DNA of 64,000 bases from Papaver somniferum (GCF_003573695.1 NW_020621936.1:9424001-9488000); one strand, 5' to 3'; counted from the first letter of the stretch, positions 1 through 11,286 are shown. Notes: generated by a model not told the origin, from the letters alone. Numbers and translations are program-made.

Positions 1-1138
1 AGTTTACCAGAACTGCTCTATCCAGATAGAACAAAACTCATTTTGGTAATATAAACCAAAAAGTGGAAATGCTTCGACATCAGTTGTTTGAAATACAACA
101 ACTGCCTCATTCATCTGATAACACCTCCAAGGCTTTTGAGATTAATGAAGATCTCAAGAAATGGCATCAGATTCAACATGATTTCCATAAAGAGAAATCA
201 AGAGAACTTCTTGAAAGAAATGGATAACAATACCAAGTACTTCCGTACTTTAACTAAGAGAAAAAAGGCAAGAAACAATATAAATTCCTTAAAATATTCT
301 GAAGGAAATTGGTTGCATTCCATAGAAGATTTGTCTAATCTTCTGACTAATTATTTTAAATAACTAAGTACTTATTCTTCACCAGTAATACAAGAGCAGT
401 ATTATAATATTTTGCCTTCTCTAATCACTGAATAGGATAATAGAATTCTTCTTATACCTCCAACTGATGTTGAAATTTTAAGCACCGTTAAAGGCATGTA
501 AAATTGGTCTTCTCCTGGACTAGAAGGATTTCAAGAAGGTTTTTTCAAAACACAATGGAACACAGTTGGTCTTGAGGTTTGTGATATGGTAAAGAAATTT
601 TCTCTTCTGGTTTTATGCATAAATCACTGAACAAGACTTATAACTCGTTAATTCCTAAAACTAAGAAACCTTTCACTCCTTCTGAATTCATACCTATTGG
701 ATTATGCAAAACTTCTTATAAAATCATCTCAAAAATTATGGTCAGAAGAATGAAGCCTTTCATTTCCAAAATAGTTTCTCATTATCAGGATGCTTATGTA
801 TCTGGTAGGCTTATCAACGACAACACTATAATTGCCCATGAATTAAATCATTCAATGAGGAAAAAAGAGGAAGAAAGTGGATGGTTGGATCTTAAAGTAG
901 ATATGAGTAAAGCCTTTGATAGACTGATATGGAGTTTTATTCTTAAAGTTCTGGAGGGTTTTGGTTTTTCTAAAGAATAGATTCATCGTATTCATCAGTG
1001 TGTAAGTACTACTTCTTTATCAGTACTTCTTAATGGATCTCGATGTGAATATTTCAAGCCAACCATATGTATCAGGCAAGGAGATCCTTTATCTTTATAT
1101 CTGTTTATTCTTTCCATAGAATGTTTCTCAAGAACTCT
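1..1138 (+). pseudogene. L1-type LINE ORF2, linker and first half of reverse transcriptase (broken)
   Basis: Remnant of a non-LTR retrotransposon ORF2, whose product copies its own RNA at the target site. Reading across frames, 60-360 gives the linker before RT, including 'NTKYFRTLTKRKKARNNI'. Around 500-530 is a 'SPGLEGF' block matching the family's PGPDGF. 615-980 gives RT fingers and palm: 'NSLIPKTKKP', 'DAYVSGRLINDN' and 'LKVDMSKAFDRLIW', whose aspartate is the motif A catalytic residue. About 1077-1100 gives 'RQGDPL' (motif B region). Several frameshifts and stops (near 222, 361, 435, 980) make it non-functional. The sequence stops at 1138 where the LTR of element AC begins, before the YxDD motif. 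The endonuclease end lies outside the window. Confidence 0.85.
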
Positions 1139-3544
1139 TGAAAAAGCGGGGGTCTAACAATACCACCCAATATTTCGCTTAGCAATCTGTATGGACTAAC
1201 TCCGAAAAACTTTACTAGAGAATCAACTAGACAGTCAGACTCAATCTAGATAAAAAGTATCTCAAGGAGTAATTATCTCAATCTCTCGATTTGATCTTTA
1301 CTCAAGCAAATAGAAATCTGCGAGTCTTTATCAAAGAGAGATAACTTGGACGGAACCAAAGACCAATGTCCAAGGATCAGTCAACTACAATCAACAACCA
1401 AATGTTGCATTAGAGAAGTTGATGATCTTAACGCACAACCTGTATTATTTCAATTATATAAAATATAATGCGGAAAAGAAATAACACAGACACCAGAAGT
1501 TTTGTTAACGAGGAAACCGCAAATCCGAAAAAAACCCAGGACCTAGTCCAGATTGAATACACATTGTATTAAGCCGCTACAAACACAAGCCTAATACACG
1601 CTAACTTAGGACTGGACTATAGTTGAACCCCAATCAGTCTCTCACCGATCCAGGGTACAGTTGTACTCCTACGCCTCTGATCCCAGCAGGACACTGTGTA
1701 CTTGATTCCCTTAGCTGATCTCACCCACAACTAAGAGTTGATGCAACCCAAAATCACGGACTTGATAATAAACAAATCTGTCTCACACAAAAAAGTCTAT
1801 CAAAAGGATAAATCTGTCTCCCACAGATAAACCCTAGATTTTGTTCCGTCTTTAGATATAAAATCAAGGTAACAAGAACCAATTCATAATACGGTCTTAT
1901 ATTCCCGAAGAACAGCCTAGATTAATCAATCACCTCTCAACAATCCTTCCTGACTACACAGGCGGTTTGTAAAGGAATCACAAACAATGAGACGAAGATG
2001 TTTGTGACTTCTTTATCTTTCCTATCGAAGAACTCTCACGTTCTCAAGCCAATAAAAGATTGTACTCGTACGATAAAAGATGCAAGATCAGATCACCCAA
2101 CTACGATAAAAGTAGTATCGGTCTGGCTTAACAATCCCAATGAAGTCTTTAAGTCGTTAAACTGATTTTAGAGAAGAAAATCAAAGGTTAATGGATATCG
2201 ACTCTAGTGAGCGCACTAGTATCACACAGACGTGTGGGGATTAAGTTTTTGCTCAAGCTAGATGTCTCCTATATAGTCTTCAAATCAGGGTTTTGCCATA
2301 GTTACAAAGCAATCCATATTCACCGTTAGATGAAAACCTGATTTAGATTCAAGCTAATATTTCTCAACCGTTAGATCGAAATCATAGCTTGTCACACACA
2401 CATGGGTAAACGTTTACTGGGTACGTGAAAACCATGCCCAAACGTGTACGTGTATGTTGGTTCAACATGATAACCCAAAAGGTCAACCATATGAGCATTT
2501 CATATTAACCTTGTTCTTCTTCACCATAACTAGTTCAATTGACTCAAATGAACTAGTTAGAGAGTTGTTCAATTGCTATTAGATCTTATGTAACTACACA
2601 AGACACAATTGAATCAAAGATGATTCGACTCGATTAGAACCGGCTCATGAACATTATATCCACGGTTTGCATAAAGCATTCCTTAATATTTAATGTTTCA
2701 TGTTCAGAGTACATCTTTAGATCATAACCTCTTAAGCTCACAAACAAGTTCGCGGACTTAAGTTAATCGGTTGAGTTTTCCAAAATCAGCAGAAATTCTC
2801 GGAAAGAGAACTTCCGCCAGTTCGCGGACTTAGCACACAAACGAGTTTTGGAAAATCCAGCAGAAATTCTCGGTCGAGAACTTCCAACAGTTCGCAGACT
2901 GAGTCTGTGGACTGGGTTCGTCGACTCGGCAATCCATTCCACTATCTTCCCGATTACTCTTGATCAACAAAGTTTGAAAAACTTCGGTTCAAGGAATACA
3001 CGGTTATGTAATCTAAACTCTTATTTCAATCATTGAGACATTCTCAGAGGATGCTATGTAGCCATTATTCACAGATCGATTCACGTCAGAGCAATTCTCA
3101 AAAGTGGTTGAAACTTTTCATGACTTTCATCACTAGGTGAAGATAAACTTGATCAAAGCGAAACGCTTTACCAACACACGATTTCGAGAAAAAATAAGCA
3201 ATGAATACTCAGCTCGAAATGTCAAGTGTGTATGATCTAGTCTATATAGCATACGACTTTTGTATCATAAGAAGTAGGAGATAAAATAGATAGACTTTTG
3301 AGTGATATATAAGTTCAAGTCTTCACATACCTTTTTGTTGATGAAGTTCCATGGTTCGTTGTGTAGATCTTCGTCGTTGTCGTTGAATCACCATGAAGTC
3401 CTTGAGCTCAGCTACACTTTTCCTATCCTAGTCCGAGACTTAGATAATAGGACAGAAATCAAGATTTATAGTTTTAATCATTAACATTGACAAACATGCT
3501 TGATATAGCAACGCATGCGAGGTTGACCGAGCTATGCTCTAACA
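1139..3544 (-). mobile_element. 3' LTR of SIRE-like element AC
   Basis: On the minus strand this 2.4-kb LTR starts TGTTAGAGCATAGCTC and ends GCTTTTTCA, giving TG...CA termini. It matches, with small differences, 18612-20995 and the pieces 21551-21647 and 47881-48344, and in opposite orientation 62303-64000. It is followed on the minus-strand upstream side by a SIRE-type polypurine tract. A 60-codon reading frame near its U3 edge recurs in three LTR copies but only because the LTR is conserved. The left flank is LINE sequence (ACTCT before the terminus); no matching target duplication survives because the other end of AC is deleted. Confidence 0.85.
2270..2276 (-). promoter_or_regulatory. Putative TATA box of the AC LTR promoter
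   Basis: CTATATAG about 1.27 kb into the LTR in element orientation. The equivalent position in element B reads TTATATAAA (19742-19750) and in element E CTATATATATGA (63518-63527). The shared location in three LTRs is why I call it the Pol II promoter start of R. Confidence 0.5.
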
Positions 3545-3556
3545 ATCTCCCCCTTT
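3545..3556 (-). promoter_or_regulatory. Polypurine tract of element AC
   Basis: The minus strand reads AAAGGGGGAGAT directly before the TGTTAGAGC LTR terminus, the usual plus-strand primer of SIRE-like copia elements. The same tract precedes the LTRs of D (55467-55478) and E (62291-62302, with one base change). Confidence 0.8.
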
Positions 3557-5339
3557 GTCAATTTTAGTGACAAAACTATTAATACATATGGAATACAAAA
3601 AAAGATAAACTTTAGTGGCTCCTATTCCATAGTCTAATCTTCAACGTTCCTTGAAATCTTCGTCCTTCCAAGTACTCCAATGATCCCAAAGGTTGTAACT
3701 TTAGCACCATTGTTGTTGAAGATCCGTAATTATAACAATGAGAGAAATCGAGATTCTCGATCATTATTATATAGTGTCATAGTGTCATCATGTAACATCA
3801 AAGTCCAATTGAATCACGACTTTAACAACAATACTATGGTGATATGTATCACTCCCCCTTAGTCAATACTCCATCTCGATCATGGAAACCACCCCCCCTA
3901 CACCATGATCCGAAAACCCTATGTATTTGTAGTGTGACCTACAATATTTCTCCCCTTTTTTGTCAATAAAATTGGCAAATGTACAAGAATGGGATCATAA
4001 TGAAATTTCCACAAGAGACATTTCATGACCAAAAGAAAGAAAACACATCATCTTAATTTAGATGCAATCTTATAACTGAAGCTAACAACATTCATCAAGG
4101 AGTTTTAAGATACAAGATAACCCCTTTAAAATTCCACAGCCGCACTTCCCGCAAGATATTACCGTTATGCACAAGTTCAAAAGAACTCTCCCCCATTTGA
4201 TGTCATTCTCAAGAGAACAACATGAGTGACCTTAATTTCAAAAGAAAAGAAGGATTTTTATGGGACACCGAAAACCATGAGAATGATTTTCTATATCCAA
4301 AACACAATCAAAATACTCATAAGTAAACCCATGAATATGTTAATTGGAATATGCAATAAAATCAAAACCACAAAAATGATCAATTTAATTGAAAGTGCTT
4401 AACATAAGTAAACTTACAAAGCTACGACTAAGTCCATCATACGGAGATGACTAACAAAATCGTTCAAGTACTCAACATAAGGAAAACCTTACGGAATACA
4501 CGACTACATTAACCAATAGAACATGATAGTGTATCCGTTCATATACTCAACACAAAGAATTGTAGAATTTATGAAAACTCAACTAGATTAATTACAAGAG
4601 AACCTATAATTAATCCAATTGGATTTTACAACCAAACTAATCACCGAAGTAATCAATCTAATTGTAAAAGAATTTGCTCGACAAAAGAAGACTTTCGGAG
4701 TAAATAACTAAATAACCACACAAGATAATTAATTTAGTTCATAATGCTCAACATATAACATCTCATGGAACAACCAACAAAGCCAAGGTAAATCGACTTA
4801 GTTGTAAGGTGCTCAACATAAGACACACAATGGAGCCTTCACGATAAAACATAAAAATGAATCAATGAAGATCAATATCGTGGATAACATACAAGGATCT
4901 ATTCTATTTTCCATCATAAAGATATAATAGACCTATCCTTGTTACACAAAAGATTTTATCCTATTTTCCATCAAATAAATGACTGCATAGGCTTAACTTT
5001 TGTATATGTCAAAAGTCCATTCGTCCTTTCATCAATAAGAAAACCGACTCATGAACGACTTTACTTTTGACAAAATATGGGACCTTCAAGTTCACGGACG
5101 CAAACAAAACATATCCCATAAAAAATATTGCAATACATAAAAATCAACCAGATTGCAATAATATCATCCTCCAAATATTTTTAGAATTTAATAACAATAA
5201 ACCTAAAAAATAACATAAGAATATGAAACCAAAATAGCTATGTGTAGTCACAATCTTCGCTATTCAAAACACTAGTTATTCTTCAAACTAACACAAAAAG
5301 AAGACTTACTAGGTATCTAAACAAAACAAGACGAACAAG
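3557..5339 (-). mobile_element. 3' untranslated region of element AC
   Basis: Long non-coding stretch between the 3' ORF and the polypurine tract. It is alignable with 15719-16708 (B), 55479-57128 (D) and, inverted, 60527-62290 (E). The C-rich stretches on the plus strand (for example 3851-3960) are G-rich polypurine-like tracts on the element's own strand. The central part holds a degenerate tandem array, listed separately. I see no credible coding frame in it. Confidence 0.75.
4385..4850 (-). repeat. Degenerate tandem array in the SIRE-like 3' UTR
   Basis: Plus-strand units spaced roughly 65-130 bp each contain a version of TGCTCAACATAAG followed by an ACGGA-like block and a CTAA-rich tail (near 4387, 4470, 4542, 4676, 4746, 4811). 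The same series recurs in B (15745-16170), D (56325-56560) and E (61020-61460). Confidence 0.65.
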
Positions 5340-5600
5340 CTAAATCCGTTCAGCAACCAGTGATTGAACAAGAACGAGTTCCTCAGTTTCCTTCCTTAAT
5401 TCGCCTTTTACGAAAACAAGATTCCTTGTTGCAATCCCGAGTTGTTCTTGAACGACATCAAAGTCTTTCATGAGATTTCCCATTAGTTGTGAGGAAATCT
5501 GAACAGGTCGTTTGTCTTTGTTTTCATGATCAAGTGCATGAAAGCACAGGATATCAACGGGACATAACTCAGCATCATCAACCTTGTAGCTTCCTTCCAT
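5340..5600 (-). CDS. 3' ORF of element AC (type 1), unknown function
   Basis: An 86-codon frame from an ATG at 5600 (protein starts MEGSYKVDDAELC) to TAG at 5340. The frame extends upstream through the AT-repeat, but those extra codons translate a TATA-like microsatellite and a lysine run, so I prefer the internal ATG. The C-terminal half is rich in Glu, Lys, Val and Leu and probably helical (coiled-coil-like); there is no signal peptide or membrane segment. It takes the place of the extra 3' ORF of SIRE-like elements, just after gag with no pol between. It is not recognisably related to the 3' ORFs of B or D/E. Extra 3' ORFs of this lineage are sometimes called envelope-like, but nothing here shows that. 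Confidence 0.5.
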   Translation of the reverse strand: MEGSYKVDDAELCPVDILCFHALDHENKDKRPVQISSQLMGNLMKDFDVVQEQLGIATRNLVFVKGELRKETEELVLVQSLVAERI

Positions 5601-5644
5601 TGTGCACCGAAAAGTTTTTTTTTTTTTTTCTTTCCTGGAACTCA

Positions 5645-5755
5645 TTATATATATATATAAGAGATTCCAATAAACCCTAGAGAACCTCACGTTCGTGAGG
5701 GTTGGTGTGTGTACACGAGAACATGGCCTAGTATTAGACCACGGAAGCCCAAGAG
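5645..5755 (-). promoter_or_regulatory. Possible internal promoter for the AC 3' ORF
   Basis: In minus-strand order: a TTGGGCTT site II-like motif (about 5747-5754), a telo-box-like CTAGGGTTTA (5671-5680), then a TATATATATATA stretch (5645-5660), 45-60 bp before the chosen ATG. This combination is typical of plant housekeeping promoters; the assignment here is inference. Confidence 0.4.
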
Positions 5756-5896
5756 AAAAAAAAATAGAGGACGAGAAGCAGACTAAAAACATAAACATCA
5801 GACGCAGTACCCTGACAGCTTTCCCAAGATGAAAATCCTGAGAATCATGAGCATCCCTATTTAATGAAAATTAAAAGAGATGCAACCATGAACATG

Positions 5897-6678
5897 TCAG
5901 GGTGTAATAAGATGAGCATCTTGTTCATCATTATTTACTTCTCCTTTTTCCTCATCTGTGTTTATTAAACAACCTAATTTAGTTGAAGGAGCATTATCAA
6001 GAGAGGATTTAGAAGTACCTGTGTCAACATCATTCCATGTGCTCTTGATATTCCGTCTTAGCTTGTTTATACAACTTTTCAGATCAGACACTCGATTGTT
6101 GACGTGTAGAAAATCTGAATTTGAAGTATTGAATCCAAAGTCCTTTTTGAGAAGATTAGAACTTGACCTTTTCTTCCTTTTGTTCCTTTTTCTCTTTTCA
6201 GACTGATTTTCTGGATCCATTAAGCTTTCGCCATTCTTTCTTCTTCCTTTGTAGAAATTCTTCGAAGGAACATGGCAAGGATCAACCTTATATCACACTT
6301 CATCCTTTGATAGCGAGAGCCAATTTTTGATACAGGTTTAACAACTTCTTTAGACATGTATGTAAGAATGTTACGAAGTTTTTCATTCCTTTTCCGAAGA
6401 CGACACCTTTGCTCAGAGTGTCCTTTGTTCCCGCAGAATTAGCAGTAAAAAGACATACGTTCAGTGATACTCTTACTAGATGCCATTGTTTAAGAAGAAA
6501 CCTTGTTCTTGCAGGCTGACACAGTTTTTTCACATGAAGAATTATTAACGACTCTAACAAAGTTAATCTTACCAGTGCTTGGAGCGTCTATTCCTTTATG
6601 GCCCAGACCACATGTATCACGATGTTCTTTACATGCTCCAAGCATAGAAGATAGATTTGTAGAGCTGGAATTGAAGGT
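5897..6678 (-). pseudogene. gag C-terminal half of element AC (SIRE-like, second zinc knuckle)
   Basis: Minus-strand continuation of the gag that starts at 21484. From 6678 it reads through a block containing 'SSMLGACKEHRDTCGLGHKG', the short Gly-Leu-Gly segment that follows the coiled coil in SIRE-type gag. About 6425-6385 follows a CCHC knuckle, C-x2-C-x4-H-x4-C ('FCGNKGHSEQRC'), with a stop codon between its first two cysteines. A basic stretch and a 107-codon open frame (6220-5897, starting MDPENQSEKRKRNK) close the gene. An in-frame stop (near 6492) and frame changes make it a pseudogene. Only about 300 bp separate it from the 3' ORF ATG, so there is no room for protease, integrase or RT. 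The right edge at 6678 is where gypsy1 begins. Confidence 0.65.
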
Positions 6679-7014
6679 TGCTAGATTAGAGAGTTTGCGA
6701 GATTAACATTTGTAAGGTTGCGAGAATGTCGCAAGCCATATTCGAAAATAAAGGACAGATTAGCTGTGATCCACTATGTACTTCTCTATGAATAGTCGTT
6801 CAGTTGTAAAGGAAAAGGGAGAGATCTTTTTCTGGGTAAGAAGTAAGTAAATAGGAGAGATAAAATCTAGAGCAGTGGTTATTCTTGATTCCTTTATCTT
6901 TTCTTGTAATATTGATCAAAGATTCATCAATAAAATTAAGATTGTTAATCTAAAATGAGTTGAATGTTAATGAAATCATATGAGGGGTGTAGTGTAGGAT
7001 TTCCTGCAACTACA
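6679..7014 (+). mobile_element. 5' LTR of gypsy1
   Basis: Starts TGCTAGATTAGAGAG and ends TTCCTGCAACTACA, with TG...CA ends. It aligns end to end with 15382-15718. The TATA position here reads CTATGAATAG, degraded relative to TATAAATAG in the 3' copy. Confidence 0.8.
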
Positions 7015-7017
7015 TAA

Positions 7018-7034
7018 TGGCGCTAGAAACTGGG
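7018..7034 (+). promoter_or_regulatory. Primer binding site of gypsy1
   Basis: TGGCGCTAGAAACTGGG three bases after the LTR end. Its TGGCGC start is the usual form of gypsy PBS in plants; I have not assigned the tRNA. Confidence 0.65.
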
Positions 7035-7051
7035 AGGCTGAAAATCGAAAG

Positions 7052-7760
7052 TTGAAGATTGTTGTTGAGATTGTTCAAATAAAGAAAGTGATTAAACAAA
7101 TCAGTGAACCAGTTAAAAGAAAAATGATTAGAGTCAATGAAGATGACACAAGATTGGAGTGTAATATGATAACAAAAACAATGGTTAATGAATTCCATGG
7201 AAACATCAAAGGAAGAATACATAAACGAAATTTTGAAGGAAAGATGGTTATGGCGGTAGAAAAGACATCACCCTTGAAAGATTGGGAAAAGCAAAAAATC
7301 ACATTCATGGCGGCAGAAATACCAAAAGAAAATTTGAACCACACATCTCCATTGGTTATTACAGTGCCTATTACGCGAAAAGAGAAGGGGACAACAACAA
7401 AATCCACGGAAGAATGGATATTGACAGAACTTTAGTCGATACAGGAAGTTCAGTGGATATAATATTTTATCATGCGTTCAGGGGAATGGGATTTGAAGAT
7501 GAAATGTCCACTTCAACATATCTTGTTCATGGCTTTGGAAAATCCATAACAAAACCTAAAGGAGAAATAGTGGTAAATTCCACTAGGAGAGATCGAAACA
7601 CACGTGACACTATGCGTGGTGGATATGGAATCGCCATATAATATGTTGCTAGGAAGACCATGGATACATGCGATAAAAGTTGTAGTATCAACGTTGCATC
7701 AATGTATTAAATTCCCCACACCAAATGGAATAGGTAAAATCAGAGAAGATGTTGACAATG
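7052..7760 (+). pseudogene. gypsy1 aspartic protease
   Basis: Retropepsin-like domain that would cut the gag-pol polyprotein. The first frame (7052-7435) contains 'DWEKQKITFMAAEIP' and 'SPLVITVPI', the Tat-type lead-in to protease. The active-site block 'LVDTGSSVDIIF' (about 7433-7470) is in the next frame. The C-terminal block 'YNMLLGRPWIHA' (7630-7670) is in a third. The catalytic DTG triad is present, but at least two frameshifts separate the blocks. Only about 20 codons lie upstream in the first frame, so gag is missing rather than merely shifted. Confidence 0.8.
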
Positions 7761-8846
7761 CGAAATTATGTCATCAAATTGAAGTAAAGCATTATGAAGG
7801 ACAAGCAAAAAGGAAACAATTTCGCAGAAAGTTGGCAAAGAAGGCAAAGAAAGAAGAAGAATTTAGAGTATACATGATCAGGGCAAAAGAAGGCAGGGGA
7901 ATACCCAGCGAAACTTCGGAAGAAGGAGAAGGACCTGTGAAAACAATAAAAGAACCAACACCAATGGGAGAACCCAAATCCAGTTACACTACCGCAAAAC
8001 CAACAAAAGAAGTAAACGTTGGGACTATAGAAGAACCTCTAATATTAAGAATTGGAACCAAGATGGATGTAGAAGAAGAAGAAAGAACTGTTAACCTTTT
8101 GCGAGAATATAAAGACGTTTTCGCAGGGAGCATGGATGAGATACCGGGAATAGATCCATCAATTGCATGTCACAAGTTGGAGATTAACAAGAATGTGAGA
8201 CCATTTAAACAAAGAATAAGAAAAATCGCAACAACTTACCATTCCCAAATAGAAGAAGAACTATAAAAAATGCTTGATGCAGGAATCATAAGAGAACCTA
8301 AATACCCAGAGTGGATAGCGAATATGGTCATTGTTCCAAAGAAAAACAAAGGAATAAGGATTTGCATAGATTTCACTGATTTAAACAAAGCCTGCCCTAA
8401 AGATAACTTTTTGTTACCATATATTCCTCAAATGGTGGAATCAGCAGCGAGAAATGATAGGGTATCATCTTTAGATGGGTACAAAGGATATAACCATATC
8501 CCTCTCGCGGAAGAAGATCAAGAGCATACTGCTTTCTTCGCCCCTAGAGGTTTATATTGTTACACGAAAATGCCCATTTGGTTTGCGAAATGCGGGAGCG
8601 ACATACCAAAGAATGGTAAGGTGTTCGCGAAATGGACACACAAAACATTAGAAGTATATGTGGACGACATGTTAGTAAAGAGTAAAGAAGCCAAAGACCA
8701 TCTACAGGACCTGAGGGATATTTTTGAACAAATGCGGCAGTATAATATTAAATTGAATCCTGAGAAGTGTACTATTGGAGTTGCATCGGGAAATTTTTTT
8801 AGGCTACATTGTCTCAAAGGAGGGAATACATGTTGATCCATAAAAA
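7761..8846 (+). pseudogene. gypsy1 reverse transcriptase
   Basis: RT domain of a Tat-type gypsy element. After an acidic linker come 'REYKDVFAGSMDEIPGID' and 'HKLEINKNVRPFKQ', then a stop at 8264, then 'GIRICIDFTDLNKACPKD' (8350-8405), a block diagnostic for gypsy RT. 'SLDGYKGYNHI' carries the motif A aspartate and 'EVYVDDMLVKSKEAKD' (8650-8697) carries the YVDD active site. The usual thumb entry 'FLGYIVSKEGI' is shifted out of frame near 8800. The segment between motif A and YVDD is altered relative to the family ('MPIWFAKCGSD' in place of MPFGLKNAGAT), so the domain is degenerate. Confidence 0.85.
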
Positions 8847-9367
8847 GTGCAAGCAGTTCGTGACATGCCAACACCAGCAACAATAAAAGATGTACAGAAG
8901 TTGAATGGACTCTTAGCTTCTCTGGGGAGATTCATTTCGCGATCATCAGACAAATGCAAATATTTTTTCGATATACTCAAGAAGGGTGTGAAATTAAAAT
9001 GGACTGATGTATGCGAAAAAGCTTTTCAAGGGATCAAAGAGCATCTTATGAATACAACTATTTTACAAAAAGCAGAATCAGGAGAAGAATTATTAATCTA
9101 TCTTGCGACGACGTCGCATGCATTAAGTGTCGTGTTATTGACGCAGGAGTGGAGAAACCCATCTATTACATTAGCAAAACTTTTAATACTGCCGAGAAGA
9201 ATTACTCAAAGATTGAGAAGCTAATCTTAGCATTAGTTTATGCATCATTTAAGCTCCGCATATATTTTCAAGCGCACAAGATAAAGGTATTAACAAAAGT
9301 ACCAATTGAATCAGTGATGAAGAATTCAAAAAGATCAGGAAGGTGGAGAGATGGAATGCACAAGTAG
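8847..9367 (+). pseudogene. gypsy1 classical RNase H
   Basis: Connection and first RNase H domain after RT. 'MQAVRDMPTPATIKDVQKLN' follows the RT thumb, then 'FQGIKEHLMNTTILQ' and 'LLIYLATTSHALSVVLL'. A frameshift near 9150 moves reading to 'KPIYYISKTFNTAEKNYSKI' and then to 'LRIYFQAHKIKVLTKVP'. This order is standard for gypsy RT/RNase H. Catalytic residues cannot all be assigned across the frameshift. Confidence 0.75.
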
Positions 9368-10137
9368 GCCACTTTGATATTAAATATGAAATATTGTCTT
9401 CACCAAAATCACAAGTTGTTGCAGATTTCTTGGCAGAATTTCCTTTAGAAGAAGATGAAGCGGTAAAAGAAATGATGGATATAGAAGAAGAACACGGAGA
9501 TCCAAAAGACTTATTAACATAACCAAATAGATGGGAGATATTGGTAGACGGATCATCAAATGGAGAAGGCAATGGAGTTGGAATTGTTTTAATTTCGCCA
9601 GAAGGAGTGAAGATGGCTTTTTCATTCAGATTGGAATTCGCATCCACTAATAACGATCCGGAATATGAAGTTGTGATACATGACTTAAAGTTCGCAATAG
9701 AAATGAAACTATAAAATTCCAGGATCACTAGTGATTCACAGCTAGTTATTCGCCAAATAAAGGGAGAATAGACTACAAATGAACCATCCTCGAAGAAATA
9801 CAAGAAGATCGTTGAAGAATTGTCAGCGAAAATCCCAAAAATAAAATGGAGGCACATTTCAAGGAAGGATAACAGACTCGCAGACACTTTTTCTTTCATC
9901 TCAAGCATGATGACAGATCCAACTGCGAGATGCATAAAAATACAAACACTTCTGTCACCATCAATCAATAAAGAAGAAGAAGAAGTGAACGTGATGATAA
10001 TAGACGGTGAAGAAGAAGAACAAACGAACAATATCACAGGTTGGAGAACAGAACTTCATGCATACTTGGCGAAAGGAGAAACACCAAGAAATAGATTGGA
10101 AGCACACAAGTTAAAAATCCGCACAACAAATTATTAA
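9368..10137 (+). pseudogene. gypsy1 second, archaeal-type RNase H (aRNH)
   Basis: Following the linker 'SSPKSQVVADFLAEFP' a second RNase H domain begins: 'WEILVDGSSNGEGNGVGIVL' (from about 9530), then 'NNDPEYEVVIHDLKFAIEM', then 'SDSQLVIRQIKGE' with its aspartate, then 'RKDNRLAD'. Two RNase H domains in tandem are known from the Tat lineage of plant Ty3/gypsy elements, so this is the main lineage marker. Three stops (9520, 9711, 9768) break the frame. The tail is Glu-rich and runs into the integrase N-terminus. Confidence 0.75.
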
Positions 10138-11286
10138 TTAAGAGATGGGCTGTTATACCGAAAATCATTTAACGGACCATCACTCAGATGTTTGACACGA
10201 GAAGAAGGAGAAAAGGTGCTAAAAATGTTACATAGTGGGGATGCTGGCAATCATAGCGGGGGAAGATCTTTGGCACATAGAGCAAAAATGCAAGGCTATT
10301 ACTGGCCATACATGCACGAATATGCAAAACAAATTTCAAGACGCTGCGAAGATTGTCAACGACATGGAAAGAAAATACATGCACCTGGAGCACCATTGTC
10401 ATCTTCAACAAGTGTGTGGCCTTTTGGAAAGTGGGGCTTAGATATTTTGGGGCCATTTTTACCAGGTTCTAGACAAAGAAGATACTTAATAGTCGCAACA
10501 GATTATTTCACAAAATGGACAGAAGTGAAGGCAGTACAACATATTCGCGACAAAGATATCTTTACATTCATATTCGAAAATATCATTTGCAGATTCGGAA
10601 TTCCTGCGCAGTTAGTATCTGATAATGGGAAACAATTTGAAGGACAGAACATTGAAATGTTACTTAATGCATTCAAGATAAAATGTGGAAAGTCTACTCC
10701 TTTATATCCACAAGCTAATGGGCAGGTAGAGGCAACAAACAAAACAATTGCAGATATATTAAAGAAGAAATTGGAAGGACATCATAGAGCATGGTGCGAA
10801 CAAGTAAATAATGCAGTATGGGCTTATAATACAACTAGAAGAGAAGCTACTGGAATGTCACCTTTTTTTTTAACATATGGAGTTGAAGCGGTGTTACCAA
10901 TAGAAGTTTTTATTCCGACAACAAAGAGAGAAGCTTGGGAGAAAAATCTTAGTACGAGTTTGATCTTAAACAAACTTGATGAATTAGAAGAAAAAAGAGA
11001 AAGAGCTATACAACATATGGAGAATTATCAGCGAAGATTAGCCCGAGAATATAATAAACGTGTCAAAGTACGCGAATTCCAACCAGGAGATTTAGTTCTG
11101 CGAGAGACACCAATATATCAGCGAGAAAATGGTGGAAAATTAGCGAAAAATGGGATGGACCTTACATCATTAAGGAGATAGTTGGAACAAGAGCTTATAA
11201 ATTAATGGATTCAGAAGGTAGAGATGTTGGTCATAGACTTGACAGACCATGGAACAGGTTGTACTTAAAAAGATATTATCCGTAAG
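10138..11286 (+). pseudogene. gypsy1 integrase
   Basis: Integrase joins element cDNA into the chromosome. 'RDGLLYRKSFNGPSLRCLT' leads into the H2C2 zinc domain (histidines at 'LHSGDAGNHSGG', cysteines at 'RRCEDCQRHG'). The core has the acidic triad in 'GLDILGPF', 'VSDNGKQFEG' and 'ANGQVEATNK'. After 'EFQPGDLVLRETP' a frameshift near 11130 sends the GPY-type C-terminal module ('EKWDGPYIIKEI', ending 'RLYLKRYYP' at 11283) into another frame. The 329-codon frame 10192-11181 is the longest intact piece of pol. No chromodomain is seen. Confidence 0.9.

Noticed and set aside
2865..2892. GAA/TTC words as heat-shock elements
   Set aside because: The spacing between GAA and TTC is one base, not the two bases required by the heat-shock element.
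3302..3484. 60-codon frame starting MIYKFKSSHTFLL, repeated at 20753-20935 and on the minus strand at 62363-62545
   Set aside because: It lies inside the SIRE-like LTR and recurs only because the LTR is conserved; it overlaps the LTR terminus and is not near a translated leader.
5671..5680. AAACCCTAG read as interstitial telomere repeat
   Set aside because: Single motif copies only; fits a promoter telo-box, not a telomeric array.
5340..5798. Full 152-codon frame as an envelope protein with an N-terminal hydrophobic leader (MFMFLVCFSSS)
   Set aside because: The hydrophobic leader is translated from the promoter-like spacer and the AT microsatellite; the three 3' ORF types do not share it.
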